From: M3007 sp046160345
GTDB lineage: Bacteria > Bacteroidota > Bacteroidia > Chitinophagales > Saprospiraceae
Direction: 5' to 3'
Assembly (NCBI GenBank): GCA_046160345.1
Contig: JBJXGO010000294.1
Location: 1-28,693, forward strand
DNA length: 28,693 bases
Part shown: piece after piece, positions 1-9,138 of the stretch
Position numbering within the stretch: position 1 is the stretch's first letter
Layout of the letters: every line of letters begins with the position of its first letter
Notes under the pieces: model-generated
The model's database searches: none
What the model was told of the DNA's origin: nothing
Seen by the model: only the letters and a program-made list of their open reading frames with translations
Program-made: the position numbers and the translations under genes

Positions 1-587
1 GGGTTTTTGTATCGGAAGGCATCGGTAAAGCCGCTCGCCAGCCAGTTGGTCATCCAGGCTCGTTCTTCGGGCAAAAAACCCGAGCTGTTTTTGTTGCCTT
101 TGGGGTCATGGATGTCTATTTCCTCATGGGCAATATTGTAATCGCCCACGATGATGAGTTTAGGGCGGTCTTTGCGCAAAGTCGCTACCCAGCCAGCAAA
201 ATATTCCAGAAATTTCATTTTGAAATCCTGTCGAACATCTCCCGTAGTGCCAGAAGGGAAATAACAGTTCAGCAGGGTCCAATCGCCAAAATCGGTCCGA
301 ATGATCCGGCCTTCCCCATCGTAGCCCGGCATGCCACAGCCTTGGGCGACCAGTGTCGGGGCTTTTTTAGAAAAAGTGGCCACCCCGCTGTAGCCCTTTT
401 TTTCGGCTGAAAACCAATGGTGTTGATAGCCAAGGGCTTCGAGTTCGAGCAGGGGTACATCGCTTTGCATGGCTTTGATCTCCTGGAGGCAAATAATATC
501 TGGATTTTCTGTTGCCAGCCATTCCCAAAAGCCTTTGGAGATGGCAGAACGGATACCGTTTACGTTGTAGCTAATGATGTTGAGCAT
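1..587 (-). CDS. xth: Exodeoxyribonuclease III, C-terminal end cut off by the window
   Basis: This is a Mg-dependent AP endonuclease and 3'-5' exonuclease of the exonuclease III (EEP) family, acting in base excision repair. Translating the minus strand from the ATG at 585-587 gives 195 residues with no stop before the window edge; the family is usually about 255 residues, so roughly 60 are missing. Visible family motifs are YNVNGIR (7-13), the metal-binding LQEIK near 34-38, GYSGVA, the GEGR block, NCYFPSG, and GDYNIAH with the catalytic Asp/Asn pair. The start codon lies only 8 bp after the stop of the acetoacetyl-CoA synthetase gene on the same strand, so the two are probably co-transcribed. 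Family assignment is firm. The symbol (xth or exoA) follows usual practice. Confidence 0.93.
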   Translation of the reverse strand, partial: MLNIISYNVNGIRSAISKGFWEWLATENPDIICLQEIKAMQSDVPLLELEALGYQHHWFSAEKKGYSGVATFSKKAPTLVAQGCGMPGYDGEGRIIRTDFGDWTLLNCYFPSGTTGDVRQDFKMKFLEYFAGWVATLRKDRPKLIIVGDYNIAHEEIDIHDPKGNKNSSGFLPEERAWMTNWLASGFTDAFRYKN

Positions 588-595
588 GAGTCTGG

Positions 596-2605
596 TTAAA
601 TTTTCCGGGCCATTTTGATAAAAAATTCCATTGATTCCGGATTGCGCATAGAATCCGGGTTAAATGCTTTTTCTAAGGGTTTTCGTTGTAATACCTTCTT
701 CACAGGGGTTTCCATCTTTTTCCCTGAAATGGTATAGGGCACCTCGGGTATTTCCAATATTTCGTCAGGAACGTGCCGAGGGCTGTAAGCGGTGCGCAAG
801 GCACTTTTAATTTTGATTTTCAGGTCCTCCGATAATGCAAAGCCGGGGTTGAGCGCCACAAATAGCGGCATCCAGTCTGTTCCATCCGGGTTTTCGAGGT
901 TAACGATGAGCGTATCTTTTAGTTCAGGAATTTGATCCAGTGCGCGATATATCTCTGCCGTCCCGATGCGTACGCCTTGCCTGTTAAGTGTTGCGTCAGA
1001 GCGCCCCAATATTACGATGCTGTCGCGTTCGGTGATCTGAAGCCAATCCCCGTGCCGCCAAACGCCCGGGTAGTGTTCAAAATAAGCGGCCTTATATTTT
1101 GCTCCGTCCGAATCGCCCCAAAAAAAGACGGGCATCGAGGGCATGGGCTGGGTGACAACCATTTCACCTACCTCGCCGGCAGGGACCGGATGCCCATCAT
1201 CGTCCCAGCTTTCCATCGCGCATCCAAGGCATCGGCATTGGATCTCTCCCTGATAAACAGGCAATTGCGGGTTTCCTCCTACCCAGGCCGTACACACATC
1301 GGTGCCGCCTGCCATGCTTGAAAGCCACACCTCAGGTTTGATATTTTCGTACACCCAGCCAAAGGCTTCCGGTGGCAGCGGGGAGCCAGTTGAGCCGATG
1401 CTGCGCAAGTTTTTCAGGTCAAATTTATTCCCTGGAGAAATTCCCGCCTTCATGCAGGCCCCCAGGAATGGCGCGCTGGTGCCGAAATGCGTGATCTTCG
1501 TTTTTTCCGCAAGATCCCACAAGGCATTGATATCAGGATAGCCCGGGCTGCCGTCATAAAGCACGATGGTGGCTCCAGCGAGCAATGCACCCACCGTAAA
1601 ATTCCACATCATCCATCCCGTAGTGGAGTACCAGAAAAAACGTTCCCCCGGGCGCACATCGTTGTGAAAATGAAGGTATTTGAGATGCTCCAACAAATTG
1701 CCGCCATGCGAATGAACGATGGCCTTTGGGATGCCCGTGGTGCCGGAGGAGTAAAGTATCCAGAGCGGGTCGGAGAAAGATGAAGGATAAAAAGTGAGCG
1801 CCTCCGTTTTGGCTGGTAGCGGTAAACTTTCTGTGGGTGCTGAGATTGCCTGCTCCCACATAACCACCTCTTTATCAGTTTGTATCGCCGCATTTTCGTT
1901 CAGAAAAGGCACAAAAACCACCTTTTCAACACTGGGTAATTGTTGGCATATTTCGCGCACCGTATCCCGCTTGTCAAATGCCTTTCCTCCATAGGCGTAG
2001 CCGTCCACAGCAATAAAAATTTTGGGCTGGATCTGCGCAAAACGATCGGCTACGCTGGCAGGACCAAAATCGGGAGAACAACTCGACCACACGGCGCCGA
2101 CTGACATCGTAGCCAGCACGGCCACCACCGCATGGGGCGTATTAGGTAAAAATGCCGCTATCCGGTCGCCGGGCTTAATACCGCTTTCGCGGAAAAAATG
2201 AGCCAGTGCTGCGGTTTGGTTTTCCAATTCCGCCCAACTCATTTCGCTTAAAGAATTGCGTTCACTTTGGAAAAGGATCGCCGGACGTGTATCTGTTTTT
2301 TGCCTGAAAATATGCTCGGCATAATTAAGCGTTGCGCCTTCAAACCATTTAAAATCAGGCATTTGTGCGCCCGAGAGTACTTGTTTGTAGGGCGAATGAT
2401 GTACAATTTTGAAATATTCCCAGAGACTTTCCCAAAAATCGGCGAGCTCGTCGGTGCTCCATTTCCAAAGGGAATGATAGTCATCAAAATGGAGGTTTTT
2501 TTCTTTGGCCAACCATTGTGTGTAACGGGCAAGATTGTTCTCGCTCAGCAGACTGGTGGAGGGCTTCCAAAGCAATTTGGATGTAGATGTGGAGCTGTTG
2601 GGCAT
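596..2605 (-). CDS. Acetoacetate--CoA ligase (acetoacetyl-CoA synthetase)
   Basis: A cytoplasmic ANL-superfamily enzyme that activates acetoacetate with ATP and CoA to acetoacetyl-CoA, linking ketone bodies or PHB breakdown to central metabolism. The ATG at 2603-2605 gives 669 residues, close to the family's usual 650-670; a TTG 12 bp upstream would add four residues but is less likely. Visible: the N-terminal segment typical of acetyl/acetoacetyl-CoA synthetases (DDYHSLWKWS region), the P-loop-like YSSGTTGIPK at about 285-294, the GGTDVCTAWVGGNP block, LGRSDATLNRQGVRIG in the C-terminal hinge, and SGKKMETPVKK with the expected catalytic lysine. The GGTDVCTAW and TLNRQGVRIG blocks favour acetoacetate over acetate as substrate. 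It is transcribed away from the Uma2 gene at 2731 and is followed closely by xth. No convincing promoter was seen upstream. Confidence 0.9.
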   Translation of the reverse strand: MPNSSTSTSKLLWKPSTSLLSENNLARYTQWLAKEKNLHFDDYHSLWKWSTDELADFWESLWEYFKIVHHSPYKQVLSGAQMPDFKWFEGATLNYAEHIFRQKTDTRPAILFQSERNSLSEMSWAELENQTAALAHFFRESGIKPGDRIAAFLPNTPHAVVAVLATMSVGAVWSSCSPDFGPASVADRFAQIQPKIFIAVDGYAYGGKAFDKRDTVREICQQLPSVEKVVFVPFLNENAAIQTDKEVVMWEQAISAPTESLPLPAKTEALTFYPSSFSDPLWILYSSGTTGIPKAIVHSHGGNLLEHLKYLHFHNDVRPGERFFWYSTTGWMMWNFTVGALLAGATIVLYDGSPGYPDINALWDLAEKTKITHFGTSAPFLGACMKAGISPGNKFDLKNLRSIGSTGSPLPPEAFGWVYENIKPEVWLSSMAGGTDVCTAWVGGNPQLPVYQGEIQCRCLGCAMESWDDDGHPVPAGEVGEMVVTQPMPSMPVFFWGDSDGAKYKAAYFEHYPGVWRHGDWLQITERDSIVILGRSDATLNRQGVRIGTAEIYRALDQIPELKDTLIVNLENPDGTDWMPLFVALNPGFALSEDLKIKIKSALRTAYSPRHVPDEILEIPEVPYTISGKKMETPVKKVLQRKPLEKAFNPDSMRNPESMEFFIKMARKI

Positions 2606-2676
2606 GATAGTAAGCAAATCTTTGGCTATGCTGCAACTCTAACAATATCCAGCAATAGCACCGCAAAGTTCAAAAC

Positions 2677-2709
2677 TTTAGGGAAGTCCGGCGTGTTTGC
2701 TTATTTTTG
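2677..2709 (+). promoter_or_regulatory. Predicted Bacteroidota-type promoter for the Uma2 gene
   Basis: The octamer TATTTTTG at 2702-2709 matches the Bacteroidota -7 consensus TAnnTTTG exactly. A TTTA at 2677-2680 could serve as the -33 element with a 21-bp spacer. The alternative TTG start at 2707 would lie inside the -7 box, which supports the ATG at 2731 as the real start. The -33 element is imperfect. Confidence 0.45.
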
Positions 2710-2730
2710 TCCAGCAAAAATTTGAAGCCC

Positions 2731-3327
2731 ATGAAAGAGTTTACGATGACTGATACGCGCCCCATGACTGTGGAGGAGTACATCGAATTTGAGGAGCGCT
2801 CTGAAATTCGTCACGAATTCATTGATAACCAATTGATACCCATGCCCGGAACAACCCGCTTTCACAATACCATTTGTCTTAATCTATCCATGTTGCTTCG
2901 CTTGTTATTGAAGCCGGGTGACTTTAATTTATTCCAGGAAAATGTCAAGGTTCAAATTGCTTCCGGGAAAGATTATACGTACCCAGATGTTGTAATCACA
3001 AACGATCCAATTGATTTGGATGGCAGCGATGCTTACTTAATAAGGCGTCCCTGTGTAATCATGGAAGTCCTCTCCAAAACATCCCGTATTGAGGATTCAG
3101 CCGACAAATTTATCCGCTACAAAAACATTGAATCGTTGCAAAATTACATCCTCGTAGATTCCGAAAAAGCCTGGGTCGAAGTGCGCTACAAAACTGCGGA
3201 GGGCGAATGGGAAGCCAATACCTATTTCATGTCCGATGGCATATTTCCAATACCCGCTCTTGACCTGGAACTCAAACTCGCCGATGTGTACGAAGGTATA
3301 AATTTCAACACCTCCCTCCTACGCTAA
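2731..3327 (+). CDS. Uma2 family (DUF820) restriction-endonuclease-fold protein, copy 1
   Basis: A 198-residue Uma2/DUF820 protein with a PD-(D/E)XK nuclease-like fold; its biological role is not established. Family signs: MTVEEYIEFEE at the start, HEFIDNQLIPMPG, the acidic YTYPDVVI in the core, and IMEVLSKTSR carrying the following Glu, then FIRYKNIESLQNYILVD. The ATG at 2731 was chosen because an upstream TTG falls inside the predicted -7 promoter element. A clear paralogue lies at 16663-17235 on the other strand; the two share a 25-residue identical run ending in ILVDSEK, although the codons there differ at many silent positions. That pattern implies an old duplication or separate acquisitions rather than a recent copy. 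The gene stands in its own short transcription unit, 46 bp before the ACP phosphodiesterase gene. Confidence 0.88.
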   Translation: MKEFTMTDTRPMTVEEYIEFEERSEIRHEFIDNQLIPMPGTTRFHNTICLNLSMLLRLLLKPGDFNLFQENVKVQIASGKDYTYPDVVITNDPIDLDGSDAYLIRRPCVIMEVLSKTSRIEDSADKFIRYKNIESLQNYILVDSEKAWVEVRYKTAEGEWEANTYFMSDGIFPIPALDLELKLADVYEGINFNTSLLR

Positions 3328-3373
3328 AGCTTCTGCGGGTAAAATATCTTAATATCCTAATATCCAGTCTCCC

Positions 3374-3961
3374 ATGAACCATCTCGCCCACTGCTTCCTT
3401 TCTTTTGGAAATGAAGACCACTTGCTCGGCAATTTCATCGGAGATTTTGTAAAAGGCCATGACTGGAAAAAATATCCTGAGCCTGTTCAGCAAGGCATTT
3501 TACTCCATCGCAGCATTGATTCTTATACGGATAATCATCCCCTTTCCGATCGTAGCGTGGCACGTATCAGGGCCCAGGCAGGGCGTTATGCGCCTCCGTT
3601 TGTGGATATTTTATACGATCATTTACTGGCTATACATTGGGAAAAGCACAGCAAAGTAAAGTTTCAGGAATTTGCATTAAAGACCTACGCCCAACTTGAA
3701 TCAAGGGCCTCGGAAATGCCTCCAGTACTTCAGGAAAGGCTGCCCAAAATGCTCGCTGGCCAATTTCTTCACGGATATACCCATCGTGAGGGATTAGAAT
3801 GGGTGCTGGACCGATTTACCCTTAGGCTTACAGGCCAGATTGACCCACAAGCCATTGCAGACACTTTTTTTCAGGATTTGGAAGGGTTTTCAGAAGATTT
3901 CAATGGCTTTTTCCCTGATTTGGTAGCGCATGCTCAATATTTTTTGCACCAAAAGAGGTAG
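3374..3961 (+). CDS. ACP phosphodiesterase (acyl-carrier-protein hydrolase, DUF479/AcpH family)
   Basis: A 195-residue protein of the AcpH (DUF479) family, which removes the 4'-phosphopantetheine prosthetic group from acyl carrier protein to give apo-ACP. The length matches the family (about 193 in E. coli). Visible: MNHLAHCFLSF at the N terminus, GNFIGDFVKG with the conserved Gly-Asn and Asp, and GILLHRSIDSYTDNHP, whose HRxID is the HD-like metal-binding part; also YDHLLAIHW. Bacteroidota genomes commonly carry a DUF479 gene as a housekeeping protein, and in vivo function in this phylum is less certain than the family name suggests. Its stop is 15 bp from the start of the following sensor gene on the same strand, so read-through is possible. 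Confidence 0.85.
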   Translation: MNHLAHCFLSFGNEDHLLGNFIGDFVKGHDWKKYPEPVQQGILLHRSIDSYTDNHPLSDRSVARIRAQAGRYAPPFVDILYDHLLAIHWEKHSKVKFQEFALKTYAQLESRASEMPPVLQERLPKMLAGQFLHGYTHREGLEWVLDRFTLRLTGQIDPQAIADTFFQDLEGFSEDFNGFFPDLVAHAQYFLHQKR

Positions 3962-3976
3962 TTTTGCCCGGTGCGG

Positions 3977-6688
3977 ATGCTCTTCAAAAATATACTATGG
4001 GGCCTGTGTTGCGTGTATGCGCTGGAAATACAGGCGCAGGGTGCTCCGCGTTTGCGCAATTTTCAGCCTGCAGATTATGAGGCTCAAAACCAGAATTGGT
4101 CGCTCACACAATCACCGGAAGGCTGGATCTATGCCGGCAATAATGGCGCATTGTTGGAGTTTGACGGCACACGCTGGCGGCATTTTCCGCTGCCGGAAAA
4201 ACAAGCGGTGAGGGCAGTTGCCACAGGCCGTTCAGGAGAGATTTTTTGCGGGGGCTTCGCGGAGTTCGGTTATTGGTCCAAAGACGGATCTGGGCAACTG
4301 GTCTATAATTCTTTGAGCACACAATTGGGGGAAGGGCAGGTAAGTAAGGAAGAGATTTGGCATATCCTGGTGCTTCCGGATTATGTGCTTTTTCAATCCT
4401 TTTCTACACTCTACAAGTTTGACTATCAAAAAGTTATCCCAATAAAGCCACCCAATGCCATCATGTTTGCCCAGGCAGTGAATGGCCTGGTGATAGTACC
4501 TGTAATCGAACGCGGACTATATGAATTATTGCCAGACAACACCTTCCGCGAATTGCCTGGTTCGGAAGTATTGAAGGATAAAATAGTTCAGTTCCTGGTA
4601 CCAAATGGCCGCGGCGGTATTTGGGCAGGCACCTCTGGTGATGGCATATTCGAATTGCAAGCGGGTATCTGCAGACCTTGGAGCAACCCGCTCAACGCTG
4701 CTTTTCGCAAAAACCAACTCAACAAAGCACTTGCCCTTCGTGCGGGCGGCTGGGCATTCGGCACCATTCTCGGCGGTGCTTATATATTGCATCCTTCGGG
4801 ACAGCTGCGCTGCCATCTCCACCGTGAAAACGGACTTCAAAACAATACCGTGTTGGCACTATTGGAAGACCGGGACGACAATTTGTGGGTTGGCCTCGAC
4901 CGGGGCATTGATTTTGCCGTTTTGCACTCCCCACTAACTTTTTTTACCGATCAAACGGGTAAAATCGGTACGGTTTATACCACCGCAGTCCATCAGGGCC
5001 AACTATATATCGGTACCAATCAAGGCGTTTTTAAATCACCTTATCCACCGCCGCTCATCCCTGTTCCCTTTACTTTGGTAGAAGGTTCGCAAGGACAGGT
5101 GTGGCAACTGGAAGTGTTTGACAATCAACTGATCTGCGGCCATAATAGTGGGACATTCCTGGTAGAAGGCAACAATGTCCGAAGGATTTCGAGTATCACA
5201 GGGGGATGGTGTGCTGTGCAAATTCCGGGGCGTCCTAACACGCTTTTGCAAGCAACCTATACAGGATTGGCATTGTTCGAAAAAAAACAAGGGGATTCTT
5301 GGGCATTTGTTCGACGGGTTGGTGGATTCAGTGAACCCTTGAAAAAAATTGTTTTCGATGAAACGGGAAATCTTTGGGGCGTTCATCCTAACAAAGGCCT
5401 TTTCCGCCTGAGATTGAGCGACGACCTTTCACAGCTCCGGGAGTTCAAAACTTTTACCCGGGACGATGGCTTGCCAACAGATTTTCAACTTGATTTATGT
5501 GTTTTGCCGGATAGCGATACCGGCATTGTAGTGGTAAGTATGGTACCGAACGCCCTGCGGATACAAAACAAAAAGGGCCTGACGGTATTCGAGCCACTTC
5601 CCGCCAGAAAATGGATACCTGGAAGTGGCGGCGAGAAATTTGCTTTGGACAGTAGTGGACTTTGGCTTTATGCCAAAAGCGGAGCCCGCCAAAAAATACC
5701 CCTCGCGCTGGTGCCCAATTTTGAAAATGTGGAAATATTGCCAGGCGGAGATTACCTTTTTTGTCTGGAAAATGGCTTTACCATATTAAGTAAAGATGCT
5801 TCATCCTCCCAAACAAGCCAAAAACTGCGCCCTTCGACCGTGGTTAGGATGATAAAAACAGCGGACAATCAAACCGTTTTACCCCTGGAGGGATTGACAT
5901 TCTCTTACCGAAACAACAACCTGGAATTTCAATTTGCGCAGCCCTTTTTTGAGCACCCAACCCGGTTTTCATGGTTTCTGGAGGGATTTTCCAGGTCATG
6001 GTCGCCTTGGGCTTTCAATTCGGAAAAAGAATTCACCAATTTACCTGCCGGGCGCTATACGTTTCGGGTGCGGAGTGAAGCAGGTGGCGAAGAGGCCATG
6101 TTCAGATTCAGTGTCAGGCCTCCCTGGTACCGTTCCATTTGGGCAATCGGGGCGTATGTGCTGATTTTATTGGCCTTGCTCTGGTTGCTTGAAGTGTTCA
6201 ACCGGCGGCGCTTGAAGGTACAAAGACATCGTTTGGAAGATGAAAAGGAGCGCGAAATTTTGATCCTGGAAGTGGAAAACAAAAACCGTGAACTTTCCAA
6301 TGCAGCCTTCAACCTCATCAGAAAAAATGAAGCCCTTCAAAGCTTGAAAGACAACTTGCTGGACTCCAAAAACGAACCCCGTGCGCTCTCCAAAATAGTG
6401 CGGGAAATTGATGCCCATCTCGAGGGCGACCATGACTGGGAAATTTTTGAGGAGTCCTTCAATCGCGTTCACGATGATTTTTTTAAACGGCTCATGCAAC
6501 AATTTCCCGATCTCACTCCCGGCGACCTCCGATTGGCGGCTTACCTGAAAATGAACCTGTCGTCCAAAGAAATTGCGCCACTCCTCAATATCTCGATTCG
6601 GGGTATTGAAAACAAACGCTATCGGCTGCGCAAAAAACTCGGCCTTTCAGAAGAAGCGAACCTGACAGAGTTTATTATGGCTTTTTAA
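3977..6688 (+). CDS. Membrane-tethered beta-propeller / Y_Y_Y / LuxR-type HTH transcriptional regulator
   Basis: A 903-residue one-component sensor-regulator. Order: signal sequence (LFKNILWGLCC... to about residue 20); a long propeller region with repeated blocks such as GGIWAGTSGDGIFEL and DDNLWVGLDRGIDF (two-component regulator propeller type); a triple-tyrosine-like Ig domain at about 640-712; one transmembrane helix at about 718-738 (IGAYVLILLALLWLL); a charged coiled coil; and a C-terminal LuxR-type helix-turn-helix with LSSKEIAPLLNISIRGIENKRYRLRKKLG. No histidine kinase or receiver domain is present, so a periplasmic sensor seems to connect directly to DNA binding. A GTG six bases upstream is an alternative start. 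The ligand is unknown. It lies about 2.5 kb upstream of the PUL, separated by a reverse-strand receptor gene, and is the only transcription regulator in the window. Its stop codon overlaps that of the convergent receptor gene. Confidence 0.85.
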   Translation: MLFKNILWGLCCVYALEIQAQGAPRLRNFQPADYEAQNQNWSLTQSPEGWIYAGNNGALLEFDGTRWRHFPLPEKQAVRAVATGRSGEIFCGGFAEFGYWSKDGSGQLVYNSLSTQLGEGQVSKEEIWHILVLPDYVLFQSFSTLYKFDYQKVIPIKPPNAIMFAQAVNGLVIVPVIERGLYELLPDNTFRELPGSEVLKDKIVQFLVPNGRGGIWAGTSGDGIFELQAGICRPWSNPLNAAFRKNQLNKALALRAGGWAFGTILGGAYILHPSGQLRCHLHRENGLQNNTVLALLEDRDDNLWVGLDRGIDFAVLHSPLTFFTDQTGKIGTVYTTAVHQGQLYIGTNQGVFKSPYPPPLIPVPFTLVEGSQGQVWQLEVFDNQLICGHNSGTFLVEGNNVRRISSITGGWCAVQIPGRPNTLLQATYTGLALFEKKQGDSWAFVRRVGGFSEPLKKIVFDETGNLWGVHPNKGLFRLRLSDDLSQLREFKTFTRDDGLPTDFQLDLCVLPDSDTGIVVVSMVPNALRIQNKKGLTVFEPLPARKWIPGSGGEKFALDSSGLWLYAKSGARQKIPLALVPNFENVEILPGGDYLFCLENGFTILSKDASSSQTSQKLRPSTVVRMIKTADNQTVLPLEGLTFSYRNNNLEFQFAQPFFEHPTRFSWFLEGFSRSWSPWAFNSEKEFTNLPAGRYTFRVRSEAGGEEAMFRFSVRPPWYRSIWAIGAYVLILLALLWLLEVFNRRRLKVQRHRLEDEKEREILILEVENKNRELSNAAFNLIRKNEALQSLKDNLLDSKNEPRALSKIVREIDAHLEGDHDWEIFEESFNRVHDDFFKRLMQQFPDLTPGDLRLAAYLKMNLSSKEIAPLLNISIRGIENKRYRLRKKLGLSEEANLTEFIMAF

Positions 6689-8856
6689 AACTTTTTATCC
6701 AGCCCAAAAACAAACAACTGCGGAATGCCCACCTTGATTCCCTGTGGTCGGCGCGAAGCGATATAACGCGCATCGGTCAGATTTTTTACGGTGCCAAACA
6801 ATCCCATTTTCCAGACGGGAATTTGATACCGCAGGGTAGCGTCAGCTACAAAATAGGCAGGAATTTCACCGATTCGGCCATCCGGACTTGGGTTTAAGGT
6901 GTTAAAATCATTGGAAAACTGTTGAGCCACATAGGTGCCGCTCAATTGAAGCTCCAGATTCCAGGGAGCCACAAAACCGATGCTTTGAGTGCTCATCCAT
7001 TCCGGAGCATAAGGCAAACGATTTCCGCGAAGGTTCAATTTGTCCACCCCTACAAAACGGTCGCTGTTGTACGTCGCTTGTGAATAGGTGACATTGCCCT
7101 GCCAGTAAACATTGTACTTTGAGTCAAACATTTTTCCAAAGTCAATGCAAAGGGAAGCTTCCACACCAAGGTGTTTGGTGCGACCGGCATTGACATATCC
7201 GCTGCCCGATCCGCCCGAAGATTCTGAAACCGGGATTACCTGCTTGTCAAAATCCATGTAAAAACCGGTCAGTTCGCCTTCAATGCTTTTGGACCATGCT
7301 GTGCGTATTCCAAGTTCGTAGTTCCAACTTTCCTGTGCATCCAATGGGAAAACCTCTCCAGCAGTGGATACTGAATTTTTAATAGCAGGCGGAGCAAAGC
7401 CTTTGTGCACACCGCCAAAAAGAGCCGCTTTTTTGCCAAAATTATAGTTGAATCCCAGTCCTGGAATCAAAGCGCTTACATGGCTTGGGGCCATAATATT
7501 GGTGTCCCGGTAGGTGCCGGAAGCGGTTTTGTAAAGGAAAATACTGCGTTCAAAACTGTAATCTTCCATGCGCAGGCCAGCCGTGATGCTCCATTGGCTG
7601 TTGAGCACAAATTTGTTTTGAACAAAACCGCTGAACGCAAGCCCGGGGCGCAATTCATCACGGACCAATGTGCCTGATCGGGCGTCAGGGCGTTTGCCAA
7701 GAATCTCTTGTTCCTCCGCTCGTTCAGAAAGTAGCCGCACACCGGCATCCAATTGACTTTTTTGCTGACCGAGTTGATAATTCCAGGTCAGTTTTGTTTC
7801 TGCACCGCCTACCATGAAAGCGCGGTTCCGGTACAAGGTCTCGTTTAGCATAAAAATCGCCCCGCCCGCTATGTTTTGGTTGCCCCAAATGACCCCGGTT
7901 TGGTTGGCAGCACCTGGGTTTCCGGAAAAACTCTGCCTACGCCAATTGCGGGAAATAGTATAGGCATAGGCTGAGGTGGTAAGTTTTAAGTTATTGGAAA
8001 TCAAATATTTGTGGGTGCCACTGATGGCATAACGCTTGACCTGAAGCTGATCGTCGGGGGCCATTACAGGGTAATATTCCCCCTGCTCATACATGGGCTG
8101 TGTAAGCCCGATGTAAGTGGAATTTGAAGTTTCGTCATAAACCTGAAGTTTCAGTCCCAAGGATGATTTTTCGTTCAATACAAATCGGAATTTGGCGGTC
8201 AGGTCGTGATTGTCAAACCCGGTCACCCCTATTTTGTCGGCTCGTTTGTAGTTGTATTGAACTGCCAGGCCAGTATTGCCAAGGGTGGTACCATAACCCA
8301 ATTTTGCAGCAAAATAGCCACCTGACCCGCCCCGAAGTTCGAAATTAGTTTCTGTGGAAACAGGCGGATCGGCTGTGATGTAATTGATTACGCCACCAAT
8401 GGTACGCGGGCCAAACATGATCTGACCGCTGCCTTTTACTACCTCTATTGCAGACATCCGGTCCATAGAAGGCGTATAATACAATTCTGGTTCGCCATAA
8501 GGGTTGAGTTGTACCGGGATGCCATCTTCCAACACCAACACGTTAGCACTTCGGTCGGGGTCCAGACCTCGGATGCCGATGTTGGCACGAAGCCCGATCC
8601 CTTCTTCGTCCACTACGTTAAGCCCGGGCAATTTTCGAAAAACCTCATTGCCATTTATGGGAGCAATCCTGCACAATTCGGCAGGTTTTATATAAGATGC
8701 AGACCCAGGTACCCCACTGAGCAAGCGGTCTTTTTGAGCAATAATGGTAATTTCAGGAGCTTCAACGCTCATTATGCTGTCTGATGAAGCAATTTGGGAT
8801 TGTGCAGCAAATGAAAAAAAGAGGCTAAAAAAGAGGGTAGTGGTATAAGGTCTCAT
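6685..8856 (-). CDS. TonB-dependent outer-membrane receptor, FecA-like (siderophore/metal class)
   Basis: A 723-residue TonB-dependent receptor importing a ligand across the outer membrane with TonB/ExbBD energy. Order: signal sequence (to about residue 20, AAQSQ); a short TonB-box-like segment around EAPEITIIAQK; a plug domain at about 45-155 with NEVFRKLPGLNV, ANIGIRGLDPDRSANVLVLEDG, YYTPSMDRMSAIEVVKG and GGVINYIT; then a 22-strand type barrel ending in the aromatic terminus GLDKKF. The plug resembles iron(III) dicitrate/FecA-like and other metal-chelate receptors. It lacks both the SusC-type carboxypeptidase-like N-terminal domain and an STN signalling domain, so it is probably not a PUL transporter and not coupled to an anti-sigma factor. 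It has a strong predicted promoter of its own. The substrate cannot be told from sequence. The gene meets the plus-strand sensor tail to tail with overlapping stops. Confidence 0.88.
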   Translation of the reverse strand: MRPYTTTLFFSLFFSFAAQSQIASSDSIMSVEAPEITIIAQKDRLLSGVPGSASYIKPAELCRIAPINGNEVFRKLPGLNVVDEEGIGLRANIGIRGLDPDRSANVLVLEDGIPVQLNPYGEPELYYTPSMDRMSAIEVVKGSGQIMFGPRTIGGVINYITADPPVSTETNFELRGGSGGYFAAKLGYGTTLGNTGLAVQYNYKRADKIGVTGFDNHDLTAKFRFVLNEKSSLGLKLQVYDETSNSTYIGLTQPMYEQGEYYPVMAPDDQLQVKRYAISGTHKYLISNNLKLTTSAYAYTISRNWRRQSFSGNPGAANQTGVIWGNQNIAGGAIFMLNETLYRNRAFMVGGAETKLTWNYQLGQQKSQLDAGVRLLSERAEEQEILGKRPDARSGTLVRDELRPGLAFSGFVQNKFVLNSQWSITAGLRMEDYSFERSIFLYKTASGTYRDTNIMAPSHVSALIPGLGFNYNFGKKAALFGGVHKGFAPPAIKNSVSTAGEVFPLDAQESWNYELGIRTAWSKSIEGELTGFYMDFDKQVIPVSESSGGSGSGYVNAGRTKHLGVEASLCIDFGKMFDSKYNVYWQGNVTYSQATYNSDRFVGVDKLNLRGNRLPYAPEWMSTQSIGFVAPWNLELQLSGTYVAQQFSNDFNTLNPSPDGRIGEIPAYFVADATLRYQIPVWKMGLFGTVKNLTDARYIASRRPQGIKVGIPQLFVFGLDKKF

Positions 8857-8903
8857 ACTTGACTCTGTATCTATACTAATTTAGACTTTGTAAGAATTGG
8901 GTG

Positions 8904-8934
8904 CAAAGGTACTTGCTACTTCCAGACATCCAAA
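8904..8934 (-). promoter_or_regulatory. Strong predicted Bacteroidota promoter for the FecA-like receptor
   Basis: Read on the minus strand, TTTG (8931-8934) is followed by exactly 19 bases and then TACCTTTG (8904-8911), a full match to the Bacteroidota sigma-ABfr type consensus (TTTG, 19 bp, TAnnTTTG). The start codon at 8856 leaves a leader of about 40 nt. This is the best promoter match noticed in the window. Confidence 0.7.
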
Positions 8935-8964
8935 TGAAAAAGGTCATGCAGCTTGCTGATGTTC

Positions 8965-8980
8965 GTCAAATATTTTTGAC
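8965..8980. promoter_or_regulatory. Palindrome in the divergent region, possible operator
   Basis: GTCAAA, a 4-base spacer and TTTGAC form a perfect inverted repeat. It lies about 30 bp upstream of the receptor's -33 box and also contains TATTTTTG, a plus-strand -7-like octamer. A regulator binding here could act on either gene. The operator role is inference only. Confidence 0.35.
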
Positions 8981-9130
8981 AATCAACCCTTAAAATCATC
9001 GGGGAAGGAGGTCGTACTCAATCAGTTTTGCTATTTTTTGCCGTGGCGTAGTAGTGGTGAGGTGTATTTTTCTTTGAACCGCAGGCGGCTGTCGTAATTT
9101 CATGCTGCAAAAAAAGCAGTCATCCCAATT

Positions 9131-9138
9131 TATTTTTG
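9131..9138 (+). promoter_or_regulatory. Possible -7 element for the first PUL gene
   Basis: TATTTTTG matches TAnnTTTG exactly and lies 35 bp before the ATG at 9174. No TTTG was found at the expected -33 position, which would fit an activator-dependent promoter or a chance match. Confidence 0.33.
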
